64,000 nt of DNA. Origin: Hippopus hippopus (taxonomy: Eukaryota > Mollusca > Bivalvia > Cardiida > Cardiidae). Each line of letters opens with the position of its first letter. The stretch's first letter is position 1. This document shows positions 22,801-33,615 of this stretch, piece after piece. The position numbers were made by a program, and so were the translations under genes. The stretch spans positions 51,770,845-51,834,844 of the forward strand of contig OX328105.1 of assembly GCA_946811185.2 (NCBI GenBank), written 5' to 3'. The notes below the pieces were generated by a model. It had not been told where the DNA came from. It made no database searches and worked only from the letters and a program-made list of their open reading frames with translations.

Positions 22801-23439
22801 AGGAGTAAATGAAGCCGGCTCTTGCGATGTAAAGGTTAAAACATTGGGATTATTGGAGAAATTGTTGAGCAGCTGAGCAATGCCTTGTGGGAATGTCACA
22901 TGATCAACAGGAGAGGTTGATCATGTTGGATCGTATTCAGTATTTAGGATGACGTCATATCTGGTCTAATAAACATAGACAAAGTTCCCGAACTCATAAC
23001 CTGTCGGCCGATTCCGTAACTACATCGAACCTCGTCCATATTAAGGGTTCATTTTGAGGTACCATCACTCACATGATCTTAAACATGGCGGCACCCACGT
23101 AAATCAACAAGCGACGACTTCAACATCCACGGTGAAGTTATTCATATCTATCAATTTGTTGGTGAAATTTGCCCACGGAACTGATAGATCACGTTAAAAA
23201 TTGGATTCACAAACTGTTTGTCAACGGAAATGTATTTAGAAAGATTTCGATAGAAAATTGTGACTCGTTTTTTTTCTAAGTGGAACCTTAAAATTTTAAG
23301 AAAGGTAAGGTGACAAAATGTACCTTTTATGTGCATATCACCCATCGCAATACAGCCGAGGTATTTGATCAACGGATAATCCGAGGTTTGCCGAACGAGT
23401 TGTCGATTGCAAAAGGGCCGTGCCTTATTGGAGGTCTAT

Positions 23440-23645
23440 TGCCCCTAACTCTCATTTTAAAAGACGGAAGCTGCCGAGATTGGCCGAATAGCCTTTACGA
23501 AAACATCGATGTTACACGATATTTACTGATGAGTTAGTAAGTCTACAGCCCCTAACTCTCAAATTAAAAGACGGAAGCTGCCGAGACTGGCCGAATAGCC
23601 TTTACGAAAACGTCGATGTTACACGATATTTTCCGATGAGTTGGG
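23440..23645 (+). repeat. Tandem duplication, unit about 105 bp
   Basis: CCCCTAACTCTCATTTTAAA at 23441 and CCCCTAACTCTCAAATTAAA at about 23549. Both are followed by AGACGGAAGCTGCCGAGA and end in GTTACACGATATTT. The units are nearly identical, so the duplication is recent. Confidence 0.75.
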
Positions 23646-23649
23646 AGTC

Positions 23650-24084
23650 GTAATCCTTAAACGCCTACATTCTTACAATGACTAACCGTCCAGTTTCTCT
23701 ACACTTGCAAAGAAAAGTGTATTTATCAGTTTTAGCAGTAATTTACAAGACACTTTATTTTTGTGACGAAGAAATCTAAATAAGCCCTTTTTAACATTAT
23801 CTTATAAAAGTAATTATGCCGTAACTCTTTGGTTTACTTTAAAGTACTTGGGAGTAAATGAAGATTATTTTTGTTTTGTTCTTTTCTTTACATGAGTAAT
23901 TAGGTTTAAAAAAAACATGCTCATTATTCATAATGAATGATCTCAAATAAAAAACTACATCCTCTACGCGTGACTGTCTATTCCTTAGTCCTCTGAATAC
24001 TCGTGACAGACATAATCAGCCTATAATAGATACTAGTTTGGTCCAATTTCAGAACTTTTCAGTCAAAATTTCTTACAAAAATAT
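23650..24084. other. Upstream flank of secreted gene 1, nothing recognised
   Basis: AT-rich. CTTATAAAAG at about 23802 is TATA-like but lies some 440 bases before the ATG, so it is not called. Confidence 0.35.
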
Positions 24085-24151
24085 CGGACAGTGTAGATCA
24101 AGGATCAGACTGCACGTTCTGTGCAGTCTGATCTTGATCTACACTGTCCGC
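24085..24151. repeat. Family D hairpin, 100 bases upstream of secreted gene 1
   Basis: CGGACAGTGTAGATCAAGGA, CAGACTGCACGTTCTGTGCA and back to CACTGTCCGC: arms of about 30 bases with one or two mismatches. It may lie in or near the promoter. Confidence 0.7.
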
Positions 24152-24247
24152 AAGAGTTGATCAAAGTTGTACAAAGCGTTGTAAAGAGTGAACTTAATAA
24201 GGTCCGCAGACGGCACTTTCTTGCTGCCATCTCAGTATAGTAACACC

Positions 24248-27200
24248 ATGCTTCGTGCGCTGTGCTTATGGATTATCGTAGGACTCTTCGGGCAGTCATT
24301 GTCCAGTAAGTTATGCTTTTGATCTACGCTCTGTGAAAAAAGGGTTTAATGCATCTGCAAAAAGTATCGACCCAGGTCAGCCTGCGCTGTTTGCGCTGTT
24401 AGCGCAGGCTGACCTGCTGAAACTTTTTTGCTTTTGGTAAATTTTCACCATCCTACCCCAGGGTTTAGTCGGTAGCTAAACAAAATGGATCTTATGAATC
24501 CATAACTATACTGATAACTTGCTAGGTATAATGTATCACGAAGATGCATTAAACCCCCTTTTTGTCAGAGCACTGCTCTTTTATTTTTCTCATCACTTCC
24601 GACAGATTCAGTTCGTCTAGCAATAGACTGGTTTTAAAATATTTTGGCTGCAGGAAAAATGTGTACAATTAGAGAAGTAGTATATACAAAAAAAAAAAGG
24701 AGGGGAAAAGATTTGTAAGTGCTTTAGTTTTGACTGAGTTGAGTGTCGTAAATTTCAATGCCCTTGGTTTAATTTCATAGCGTTTATCTATGAACTTTTG
24801 TCCTAGAGGAGCATTAAAGCAAATTTTGACCCAACATATCAATTTGGGCTGAGAAAGTTGATATTTTGGAGGGAAAAATCGTACGGACGTGACTTTTTAT
24901 TCTTAGTTCGGGTATAAACAAAAGAAATGCTGAAAAAAAAAAGCCTCCAGTGGGACTCGAACTCATAAATTTCAAAACTATAGTCGGCGACTAAGCCACT
25001 GAGCCAACTGGCATTCCCATGTGTTTTAAAATCTAGTTATCTCTTGTTATGCATTAACGGCTATACCGCTACCTATGGAATAGGAAATTTTACAGCGAAG
25101 CATAAAAACGGCACTTCCTCGTGTTTTCTGCATGTTCTTCTATCCATGTTTGGATTTTAAAGCCACCTTTGCATGCAAATGAAAAAAATAGCAGCCTTTG
25201 GTAAAATTTTCAAAAAACGAACTTGCTACACGAAATCTGGGTTAAAGTCCTTGTAAATCACGACAAAAGTAGGCAAATTATGATGACGTGATATTCATCT
25301 TCAATGTCATCCTTGTCGCATAATGTACACCTACGTCTGTCTCTTTCTGTTTTTCTGTGTCTACCACTCTCGATCCTGAGATTGTGCGACTATAGTCGTA
25401 ATTTACCTGTTATATTTCGCAATGACCTTTTCCCTTTTAAACAAGTTTATTTTTTCGACAAAATTTTATTTTAATTGATGCAAAGAACGATAATATTCTT
25501 GATTATTTCATGCTTTCCGGTAGTTTATCGAGAAATAACGGTAAAATATTTTTCGATCTTTCATGGTTACGACCAGTGAAAAATACCGATTTTATTTTCT
25601 AACTCTTCAATTGAAGGCGGAAACAGTTGTTCCCGCGCACTAGTTACCTAGGTAAAATGCACATGCCACTCAACCAGATGGAAATATGACGTAATTTACC
25701 CTACATATTTCGCGCTTTACGTAATAACCGAAAAAAACAAATATCCTCTATGTATATGCATGCCCTTAGGTAGTGTAAATCTCTTAGTCTTAATTAATTG
25801 AAATAGGAATAAACTTACTAATGACCTCCGATTCAGGATATTAATCCATACTTCAGCGAACACCGATGATTCTTGAAGACATAGAGGACTTTTTTTTTTT
25901 TTTCGTGAATCTGGTCGACAATTACCATTGACAATTAACAGTTAGACAATCTGGCCGAACAATTTAACAAATATCTAGTAAATCCAGATTGTCTTCTAAT
26001 AACTGAAGGGAACTTGCGTTATTCAGAATACAACGTAAGAGAATTCGTTTACTTTTTTTACACTCAATTGCCATTTACAAAATTTTCTGTGAATACGTTC
26101 AATATTTTCGGCTCTGATAAATCCCGATACTGCACAGTTATATATCCCAACATGGACCAAACAAAGGCGTCAAAAAGACTAAACATGACTTGAACCTGCA
26201 CCTCCGTATTTTTCGGTTATAACGAATAATGAGTTAATCAGCCACAGCGTTTTTTCGGGAAGAGAGTCAGTGACGTGTACAAATGCGCCATCGCTATTAA
26301 AAAAATACTTATCCTAACATCATCTTTATTTGGCATAAAATACAAACATATCTATAGCCAATACAGTTACACAAGATAAGCACGAGATGTGAAAGGAATA
26401 TATGTATGGATACCAGTACAATTGGAAAAAAGTGTGTGTCGGCAATACATGAAGTACTTCATCTGTTCCGAAGGAATATGGGGGAAAAACAGATGCAGAT
26501 TACGTTGAAAAAACAAACAGAATGGCATGTTAGAAGTTAGACACTTCTAAAACTCGCTGCTGCTAAGCGCATCTAAATACGGCATATCCAGACCACTGAT
26601 GTGCCATCTGTATGTTCCAAATATATCTATTTTCGTTTTGTTGGTGCTAATTGTTAAATTCCACTTCAAACAATATTCTTTTGATCTTTCGAATGAATCC
26701 TGTAAACCAGTCACAGTGTCGGACAGTATAACAGCATCATCTGCAGACAGTGACATGCATATCGATAATAAGTCGATATGACCACCTTGGTTTGGTTTGT
26801 ATTGGAGTTTAACGCCATTTTAACAGCTTAGGTCATATCATGGTGGTCAGTGGCGCACATATGTGTTTCCTGGCTTTCTCACACCAGTACTGACACAACT
26901 TTCTTTCCAAAGCCACTGACTACTTTTCTCACATGCATCAGAGGTGAGAGGCGAAAAATCGCCAGAAAGAGGGTTCGCCGCAACCGGGTATCGAGCCCGC
27001 AACCTCCAGGTCACGAGTCAGATATGCTAGCCACTGAGCCACCCGGCCGGGCCAATATAACCACCGCAATGATAATTATTCTGTAACTGTAACCCTGCAT
27101 CATTTTAGAACAGAGAAACCACGATCGGAGAAGTTACCTCCCTTTGTAATATTTCCCCCACACCTAAGTTACTGTCGAATAGGTCGGAGCTTTACGGTAG

Positions 27201-30200
27201 ATGTGGACCATACTCTGGCAAAAAGGGGCTTAATGCATCCCTGCGACACATTATACTAAGCAAGTCATCAAATAATTATGGATTCATAAAATCTATTCTG
27301 TCTAACAGCAGACTACATCATAAGTTAGAATGGTTCTTGGGCATGCAGAAAATGCATAAATAGCAAAAAGATTCGATTCATGTCAGCCTGCGCCTACTGC
27401 GCAGGCTGACATGGGTGGATACTTTTTGCAGATGCATTAAACCCCCTTTTCACGGAACATGATTCAAATTGAACAGAACAGAATACTTTATTATTACCTT
27501 TGGTATTATAAATTAGTGCGGATACGTCAACACAAACATGACTTAAATACATACCTGTAAAAAAGGGCAATTAAATTGATTTAGCTATATGGTTCAATAG
27601 AAAAAAAGAAATCAAAACACTACGGTAAAAGGAGAAACCCCTGGTATTTACTTGTTGACAACTAAAGGTTGTAGAGAAAAAAAAAACTTCCTCTTCAGCC
27701 TAACCGTCAGTCTTTCCAATGAATGAAATGGTTGTATTCAGTCAGTAATAAAAAAAAACTCGTACTATTTTTTCGGCATATGAGCTGGGTTTTTTTTTAA
27801 CCTACTTATTAGTAACGTTATTTGTCTCGGGTAAATACACAGTAATAAGCGATCATTGAAAATTGTGACAAGTTTACCATGTTGGCATCTGCGGGCCTAT
27901 TTGCGTGCCCATTAATTCCATCTGTATACAAGGGTTGCTGCCGTTATTCTATATCCCGCGGTGCTTATTCACACCTAAGCAAATGTGTTCTGGTTAAGCT
28001 CTGTGAAAAGGGGGTTTAATGCATCTGCAAAAAGTATCGAACCATGTCAGCCTGCGCAATCCGCGCAGGCTGACATGGGTCGAAACGTTTTGCTATTTGT
28101 AAATTTTTTGCATGTCCGAGAAACATTCTATCTCATGAATCAGTCGTTTGATAGAGAAAGCGGCTTTTATGGATCTATAATTATGATTGTAATGATTGGT
28201 AGAATGTATCTCGAAAATGCCTTGACCCCCCCCCCCCCCCTTATCACAGAGTATGACTCATTTGATAGGGGATTGTAAAACAGAATACAGACTATAAAAA
28301 TAAAACTCGGACTGTATATTTTTCAGCCTACAACGAGGATGAATGGGAACCAGTGTTCCGGATATACAGCGGGGACGGGTGGAATTCGTACGACGACTAT
28401 TTAAGTCAAGAGAGGACAGCGAGGGATGGAGACGAGGACGATTCTCAGTTTAGATCCTGGAAACTTGAGCAGTGGAACTATAACAAAATACAAAAGGTGA
28501 AACTTCAAGACTTTTGAATCCTTCTTACTTGCAACTAGCTAAGTTTCCGGACAGACAAAGCCTCTCAATTAACATAAAGTTCATTCAGGTGTCACATTAC
28601 TGGTTTCCCCGACATTGAAAATAGAATGAAAATCCCAAGTGAAGTAAATTTTATTATTATTATTATTATTATTAAATCATTATTATTATTATTGATATTA
28701 TCATTAAGAAACTAATCTCTCTCAATGAAATCCTTATTTACACTTCCTTTAACTAGGTGTAATTTAACCTCTCACGAACAGGTACGTGTGGAAATATTTG
28801 ACGACGGTGACCAAGTTGCTGACTTCGAGTTTGATGCCAACATGAAAAATTCCACCAATTTCTTCAGTGCCGCGACTCTCAAACGTTCCAGCTTTAACGA
28901 TCTTTCTGGCCCCACAAGCGGGGCTGTCTTCGCAGGAGATGACTTCAGTTTTGACGGGTAAGCTTCATCAACTCATGCACCTTCAAAGATTAAGTTTTGC
29001 GAGTGCATCAGACCACTTCTAAAAACATTGTTGCATAAGTTGCTCATATTTTCAAGCTCCAATGTCAATTATCTTCCCAATCCTACAAGCGGGGGCGTCT
29101 ATGTTGGAGATGACCTTTATCACACGATCCTACATTCCTGACTTGTCTATTTTTAAAGCATATATGGCGTGCAGCACGCGAAAAGGGGCATTCGGACATT
29201 TACGTAAAGTGTCGTCTCGGATCAGCCTGCGCAGTCCGCGCAGGCTAATCCGACACGGCACTTTACAACTACATTAGATATTGTGCTACAGTAGATTTGC
29301 ACAAAATAGAAAATTACATAAAAACGAAAAGTGTCGTTTCGGATTAGCCTGCGCGGACTGCGCAGGCTGATCCGAAACAACACTTTACGCAAATGTCCGA
29401 ATGCCCCTTTTCGCGTGTTGCAGGCCATATGCAGACGAAGAATTCAGTGTGGCTAAAATTACGGGATTTGTCTTTAACTCGTACCCAGTATTTTCTTTTT
29501 TTCCCACAATCTTTTCTACCTTTCTAGAAAAAAATCCAATCAGTTAAGCTGTACAGATTATGTCGTTTTGCAAATACATTCAGATTTGAAAATTCCAAAA
29601 GTTGCCGTCTTAGTGCGCTTAAAGAGTTAACTTAAGCGGCGGTAACTACTGGCACTGGATGATCAGCAGTCGCCATATGAGAAGCTGTACAACGAGGGAA
29701 GTTTCAAGATCATTAAAAAATCTGAAACTGGTCTTCACTTAAGATCATCATTATCATCAGAAACAAGAGCATCAACATCATCGCTAGTATCATCATCATC
29801 ACCATCATTCTAACAGTAATAGTCTGATTTTGCTGTATCTCTTGGGACGGTAATTGTCGACTGTCAGCATTCGACATGTTGGTAATTCTTCATCATCATC
29901 ATCATTAACATAATTATTATCATTGCCTCGTGTCTATTTTCCCCATCTCTAAGGACGGGAACTATCGACACTGGACTGTCAGCAGTAGAAATGTAGGTAA
30001 CTGTCGGACGGACGAGGGGTGGTTTCAGATCATCGACAGGCCCAAACCTGGTCGACACGTACAATCATCATCATCATCATCATCATCATCATGTTGTGTC
30101 TTTTTTGTCTATCTCTAGGGACGGGAACTATCGACGCTAGACGGTCAGCAGTAGGCATGTAGATAACTGTCGGACGGACGAGGGGTGTTTTCAGATCATT

Positions 30201-31674
30201 GATAGGCCTAAAATTGGTCGACACATTCTAATCATCATCATTGGTATTATCATCATAGTCCACACCTCAAGGGACTTTAATTATCGACGTAACTGTCGGA
30301 CGGACGAGGGATTGTTTCAGATCATCAATAAGCCCAAACCTAGCCGAAACATATCATCATCATCATCATTACCGTAGTCTATATTTTCTGTACTTCCAGG
30401 GACGATAACTATCGACACTGGACTGTCAGCAGTAGACATGTAGGTGACTGTCGGACGGACGAAGGATGGTTTCAGATCATTGACAAGCCAAAACCTAGAC
30501 GACACATGTGTATATGTGAATACGAGAACGTAGAGAAACATCCCGCCATTATGTACTCGAAAAGTAAACGCAAGACAAAATGGAGTGACCCAAGTATGGC
30601 ATTGCTCATTACATCCACTTACTTAACCCTTCACCACACAATTTTAACGACCTTGAGGGCGAAGGCTTTGAAAACGTTGTGGGAAAAGAAGAAAATGCTG
30701 GTAACCAGCATTTCCTCCTTTTCCCACAATGTTTTTATCCCTTCAAAAGAAATTCCAATCATTTGAAGAACATTTAATTTGTCGTCTGCAAATGCTTCCA
30801 ATTTGGGCAATTTCAAATTTTTTGTCGTCTGGTAAAGGATTAACTCGGCTGTTTTATAATAAATGATTGATTGATTGATTGACCGTATGGTGTTTAACGC
30901 CGTTTTTCAACATTATTTCAGTTATATCGCGGCGGCCAGTGCACCTATCCATGCTTTCCTGGAGTTTCTTTTACCAGTACTCTGCACAATATTCTTTCCA
31001 AGCCACTGGCTGCTTTTCCACATAACCATCGTCGAAACAATGGTCAGCGGTGGGAGAGGAATGAATCCTGTCGCAATGACTATCATCAATCCTCAGAAGG
31101 AAATTGGCCGAGCGTGGGATCGAACTCACGACCCCCTGTTCTCGCATCCTGCACGCTACCGACTGAGCTACCGGGGCCGGCTTTATAATACATAGTTGAG
31201 GTATTATAATAGCCCTGTCATCGTCGTCACACGAAGACTGACATTTTCCATGTTATGACAGGAGATATTTACTTCAGTTTTTAAATAATTCTTAACTATC
31301 AGAAGGGGAACTATCCCATCAGGGCAGGTAATTCTCAATATATTTCTGAATTTTGGAATTTTAAGATGTTTTTTGTCAATCTACTTGTATGCTGTTTTAA
31401 AATCGGGATAAAACCAGACATGCAATACGAAATAAAAACAAACTTTAAATTTCTTACAGGAAATGTTGGCTATGCAGATATGATGCAGATATCTATAAGC
31501 TACATCCCCTTTCCGACCCCAGAACCTGCCCCCGTAACCCCAGATCCTATGCAACAGTACCATCTCCACCAACAATACCTTGAACTACAAAGACAACAAC
31601 AACTACAACAACAACAACAACAACCTAGTATATCTCAGAACAATGTATGGCTTGAACTTAGAAAGAGAAAATAA
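24248..31674 (+). CDS. Secreted protein paralog 1, five exons, unrecognised family
   Basis: Exons 24248-24305, 28327-28496, 28782-28957, 30400-30593 and 31460-31674 splice in one frame to 270 aa. Intron phases are 1, 0, 2, 1. Residues 1-19 (MLRALCLWIIVGLFGQSLS) look like a signal peptide. Exon 2 encodes an acidic W-rich block starting EDEWEPVFRIYSGDGW. Exon 3 encodes VRVEIFDDGDQVADFEFD, an N-glycosylation sequon in MKNSTNF and a KRSS site. Exon 4 encodes RHWTVSSRHVGDC, DEGWFQIIDKPKP, CIC and KRKTKW, with three cysteines. Exon 5 begins NVGYADMMQISIS, then turns proline- then glutamine-rich. Likely extracellular; function unknown. The same exon structure in the second copy is the strongest evidence that it is real. 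Confidence 0.82.
24321..24583 (+). mobile_element. MITE family B, 16 bases after a splice donor
   Basis: GATCTACGCTCTGTGAAAA to GTCAGAGCACTGCTC. The hairpin core is expanded by a GCTGTTTGCGCTGTTAGCGC insertion-like segment. It is placed at the very start of intron 1 of secreted gene 1. Confidence 0.55.
24905..25255 (-). repeat. Interspersed repeat with tRNA-like segment, second copy
   Basis: The minus strand has TGGCTCAGTGGCTTAGTCGC and GAGTTCGAGTCCCACTGG. It shares TTCCTCGTGTTTTCTGCATG and flanking phrases with 10430-10925. No acceptor stem pairing. Confidence 0.55.
25260..26025. other. Intron 1 of secreted gene 1, nothing recognised
   Basis: AT-rich. It contains ATGACGTGATATTCATCTTC and TGTACACCTACGTCTGTCTC phrases that look repeat-like, but no family could be assigned. 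Confidence 0.35.
26030..26780 (-). mobile_element. Non-LTR retrotransposon reverse transcriptase remnant
   Basis: The minus-strand translation near 26750-26640 gives MSLSADDAVILSD then CLKWNLTISTNKTKI, the catalytic (Y/F)ADD palm motif and following helix. Near 26200-26050 it gives SLFDAFVWSMLGY and, after a +1 shift, ENIERIHRKFCKWQL. The order and spacing are those of a LINE, but with a frameshift, stops and SADD in place of YADD. It lies antisense in intron 1 of secreted gene 1. Confidence 0.65.
26795..27057 (-). mobile_element. tRNA-derived SINE, family 2
   Basis: Mirror copy of 20486-20750: GGCCCGGCCGGGTGGCTCAG head on the minus strand and body CTGGCTTTCTCACACCAGTA on the plus strand. 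The tail at TTGGTTTGGTTTGTATTGG matches. Confidence 0.7.
27203..27469 (-). mobile_element. MITE family B, reverse
   Basis: TGGACCATACTCTGGC left end and ACGGAACATGATTCA right end. Hairpin GTCAGCCTGCGCCTACTGCG pairs with GCAGGCTGAC. Confidence 0.6.
27480..27985. other. Intron sequence, nothing recognised
   Basis: AT-rich with short A and T runs. No domain or palindrome was found. Confidence 0.35.
27992..28262 (+). mobile_element. MITE family B
   Basis: Core GCCTGCGCAATCCGCGCAGGC with CATGTCA/TGACATG arms. A run of C (CCCCCCCCCCCCC) has expanded near the right end. Confidence 0.6.
28650..28695. repeat. (TTA)n microsatellite
   Basis: About 12 TTA units with one interruption in intron 2 of secreted gene 1. 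Confidence 0.8.
29070..29128 (+). pseudogene. Broken duplicate of the 3' end of exon 3
   Basis: CAATCCTACAAGCGGGGGCG, then GGAGATGACC, parallels GGCCCCACAAGCGGGGCTG and GGAGATGACTTC at the end of exon 3 (28910-28950). There is no usable donor, so it is not spliced. Confidence 0.5.
29164..29428 (+). mobile_element. MITE family C, full copy
   Basis: ATGGCGTGCAGCACGCG to CGCGTGTTGCAGGCCAT, with both hairpins intact. Flanks ATAT outside extend the palindrome. A decayed family A copy follows at 29432-29635. Confidence 0.7.
29638..30360 (+). pseudogene. Array of five broken exon-4 duplicates
   Basis: Partial copies of the first 110 or so bases of exon 4 start near 29642, 29846, 29953, 30119 and 30272, before the functional exon at 30400. 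Landmarks are GGGACGGGAACTATCGACAC, GACTGTCAGCAGTAGA, TGTCGGACGGACGAGG and CCCAAACC. Each copy ends at the codons after KPKP and runs into an ATC/CAT microsatellite instead of the CIC...KWSD half. Several keep an AG before GGGAC, and one (29953) is open in frame to that point. No donor follows, so inclusion in mRNA would truncate the protein. Confidence 0.7.
30624..30844 (-). mobile_element. MITE family A in the last intron of secreted gene 1
   Basis: CCCTTCACCACACAATTTTA to GTCGTCTGGTAAAGGATTAA. The palindrome centre GCTGGTAACCAGC is perfect. Confidence 0.65.
30868..31183 (-). mobile_element. tRNA-derived SINE, family 1, best copy
   Basis: The minus-strand head GCCCCGGTAGCTCAGTCGGT (A box) and GTGAGTTCGATCCCACGC (B box) are clean. 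The tail on the far side is the tetranucleotide run ATTGATTGATTGATTGA at 30863-30880. The two boxes are spaced as in a tRNA. Confidence 0.8.
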
Positions 31675-31945
31675 ATATCAACAGCCTGGATCCCGACCCC
31701 TAAACCTGCCTCCGTGACACCAGACCCGACACGTCAGCACCATTTACGTGGAGAGTAATTTACTCTTTAAAGACAACAACAACAACAACGAGTACTACTT
31801 CAACAGCAACCAAGTATATATCACAACTATGGGTGGCTCAAACTTAGAAATAGGAAACAAATATATCAGTTTACTAACCCCCCGACTCTACCTCCATATC
31901 CCGGACCTGACACAACATTACCACCTTCAACAACAACATCTTTAA
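31675..31945 (+). repeat. Downstream re-duplications of the terminal exon tail
   Basis: GACCCCTAAACCTGCCTCCG, AAAGACAACAACAACAACAA and CAACCAAGTATATATCACAA, then CTTAGAAATAGGAAACAAAT, repeat the order of the coding tail (31510-31672). A third, shorter unit starts about 31880 (CGACTCTACCTCCATATCCC). They fall in the 3' UTR and are out of frame. Confidence 0.65.
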
Positions 31946-32047
31946 CTAACATGACGACAGTAGCAGCAACACCGAAACACCGAACACCGAAAATTCTTGA
32001 ATTCTTTGGGAAATAGTGCAGTCTAAGTTACTACTGTTTGTGCGAGC

Positions 32048-32053
32048 AATAAA
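32048..32053 (+). terminator. Poly(A) signal of secreted gene 1
   Basis: AATAAA 374 bases after the stop codon. Confidence 0.45.
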
Positions 32054-32079
32054 AACTGGTTGTTTCTGTCTTTTTTATT

Positions 32080-32285
32080 CATAAAGACACGACAATGTTT
32101 TAGACTTGCTCAAATCGAAAGCATACGAGAGCGACAAAGTCAATGTGACTCAAACATTAAGTTTTGTCCTAGAAAGGGTTTAAAACATTGTGGGAGAGGA
32201 GAAAATGCTGGTTACAAGCATTTTATCCTATTCCAACAATGTTTTAATGGGGGCGTTTTGCTCAGAGCATTATCACAACTTTAAA
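32080..32285 (+). mobile_element. MITE family A, degraded
   Basis: AGACACGACAATGTTTTAGA and TTGTGGGAGAGGAGAAAATG. The right terminus is missing. Confidence 0.45.
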
Positions 32286-32293
32286 TAACCAGT

Positions 32294-32296
<3 letters not shown>

Positions 32297-32332
<36 letters not shown>

Positions 32333-32382
32333 ACACACACACACACACTCACTCACTCTCTCTCTCTCTCTCTCTCTCTCTC

Positions 32383-32418
<36 letters not shown>

Positions 32419-32560
32419 ACACACACACACACTCACTCTCTCTCTCTCTCTCTCTCTCTCTCAAGCGCGCGCGCGCTCTCTGAAAAGCTCTCCGCCTGTC
32501 TGTCTGTCTGTCTGTCTGTCTATCTCTCTGTCTCTCTCTCTCTCCCTCTCTCCTCATCCC
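32297..32560. repeat. Long compound (CT)n/(AC)n/(TCTG)n microsatellite
   Basis: CT blocks separated by two related AACACACACACACACTCACT units, then GCGCGCGCGC and TGTCTGTCTGTCTGTCTG. The plus strand is almost purely pyrimidine for over 200 bases. Confidence 0.85.
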
Positions 32561-32599
32561 TTTCTCTCTGCTCTGAAGAGCTCTTTACCTGTCTATTCG

Positions 32600-33140
32600 T
32601 CTATGTCTGTCTCTCTCAAATCTTTAACCACTCTGAAAATCTCTCTGAACTTAGTCTATGAACTCACCCACTCTCCCTCCCTCTGTCCCTCTGTCTGTCT
32701 CTTCCCCTTCCTCCTCCCCCAAAACATATGGGTAAATTCATGAGGCATTTATAAATTTCTTTTTTCATATTTTCCTTCTTTTACGATGAAGCAAGATGAG
32801 TTAGTCACCTAAGCAAGAATTTCAAAAACTTCATGTTTTATTTTTTATCTGCCCGAAGCAATCCAAAAGTTTCGTGAGTACACATCGCTATAATTAAGTA
32901 CATGCTATTTCCTTATTCTCCACCTATTGCAATAAACCAAGATGATTCAGTCACCTTTTCCAAGATTTTCATTGACATCACCTTCTACATTGTTTTTCAC
33001 TTGCCTGAGGCAATCTAAAAATTTCGCGAGTTTTTTTTTAAGTCGGTCGTACACGGCAGTACGATGGTGTTGACAGCTTGAAAGCTTAGACGATAGATAT
33101 GACATCCAATCCTTTCACCTCCGTAAAGGAAACAACAGGA
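32600..33140. other. Intergenic, nothing recognised
   Basis: A short inexact repeat (AAGATGATTCAGTCACCTTT near 32940, AAGATGAGTTAGTCACC near 32792) is the only structure seen. Confidence 0.35.
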
Positions 33141-33145
33141 CTTTT

Positions 33146-33213
33146 GCGGACGGCATAGATCAAGATCAGACTGCACAGAACGTGCAGTCTGATCTTGGAT
33201 CTATACCGTCCGC
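33146..33213. repeat. Family D hairpin, near-perfect
   Basis: GCGGACGGCATAGATCAAGA, CAGACTGCACAGAACGTGCA and back to ATACCGTCCGC, with one mismatch per about 30-base arm. The outer context TTAGTCAAGCC is shared with copies at 40947 and 49936. Confidence 0.75.
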
Positions 33214-33399
33214 TTGTTTAGTCAAGCCTTTAAGTTCAAAATCCTTCTGAGTTCCAGTGAATTGTATTTTTAGCCAGGGAAAGAGGTTTGAGTTTATGTT
33301 TTAGCGCTGTAAGAGACTAAAGCCAAAGATATTTTCCTTCGTTTTTTCCTCATTTTCCCTCCCCACTTGTCATATATCACTACTACGTGTCCATACTTT

Positions 33400-33615
33400 G
33401 TATAACCATTTCCCAAACGACACTAGTCCAAACTGAAAGCATGTGCAGACGACAAATTTAAGGTGGCTAAAATGACGAAATTTTCCTTAATAGGACAAAA
33501 AAACATTGTGGGAAAAGGAGAAAATGCTGGTTACCAGCATTTTCTCCTTTTCCCACAATGTTTTCAAAAGTCTTTTCCATCGTTAAAACTCAGGATTTTG
33601 TGGTAAAGGTTTAAA
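33400..33615 (+). mobile_element. MITE family A, perfect central palindrome
   Basis: AACATTGTGGGAAAAGGAGA then AAATGCTGG, TTACCAGCATTTTCTCCTTT then TCCCACAATGTT: about 31 bases per arm without mismatch. Confidence 0.7.

Noticed and set aside
3797..29428. GC hairpin arrays considered as CRISPR-like or riboswitch-like structures
   Set aside because: They are complete MITEs with terminal inverted repeats, dispersed in both orientations, in a eukaryotic genome.
32330..32557. Arg/Glu-rich minus-strand open frame
   Set aside because: Translation of a CT microsatellite.
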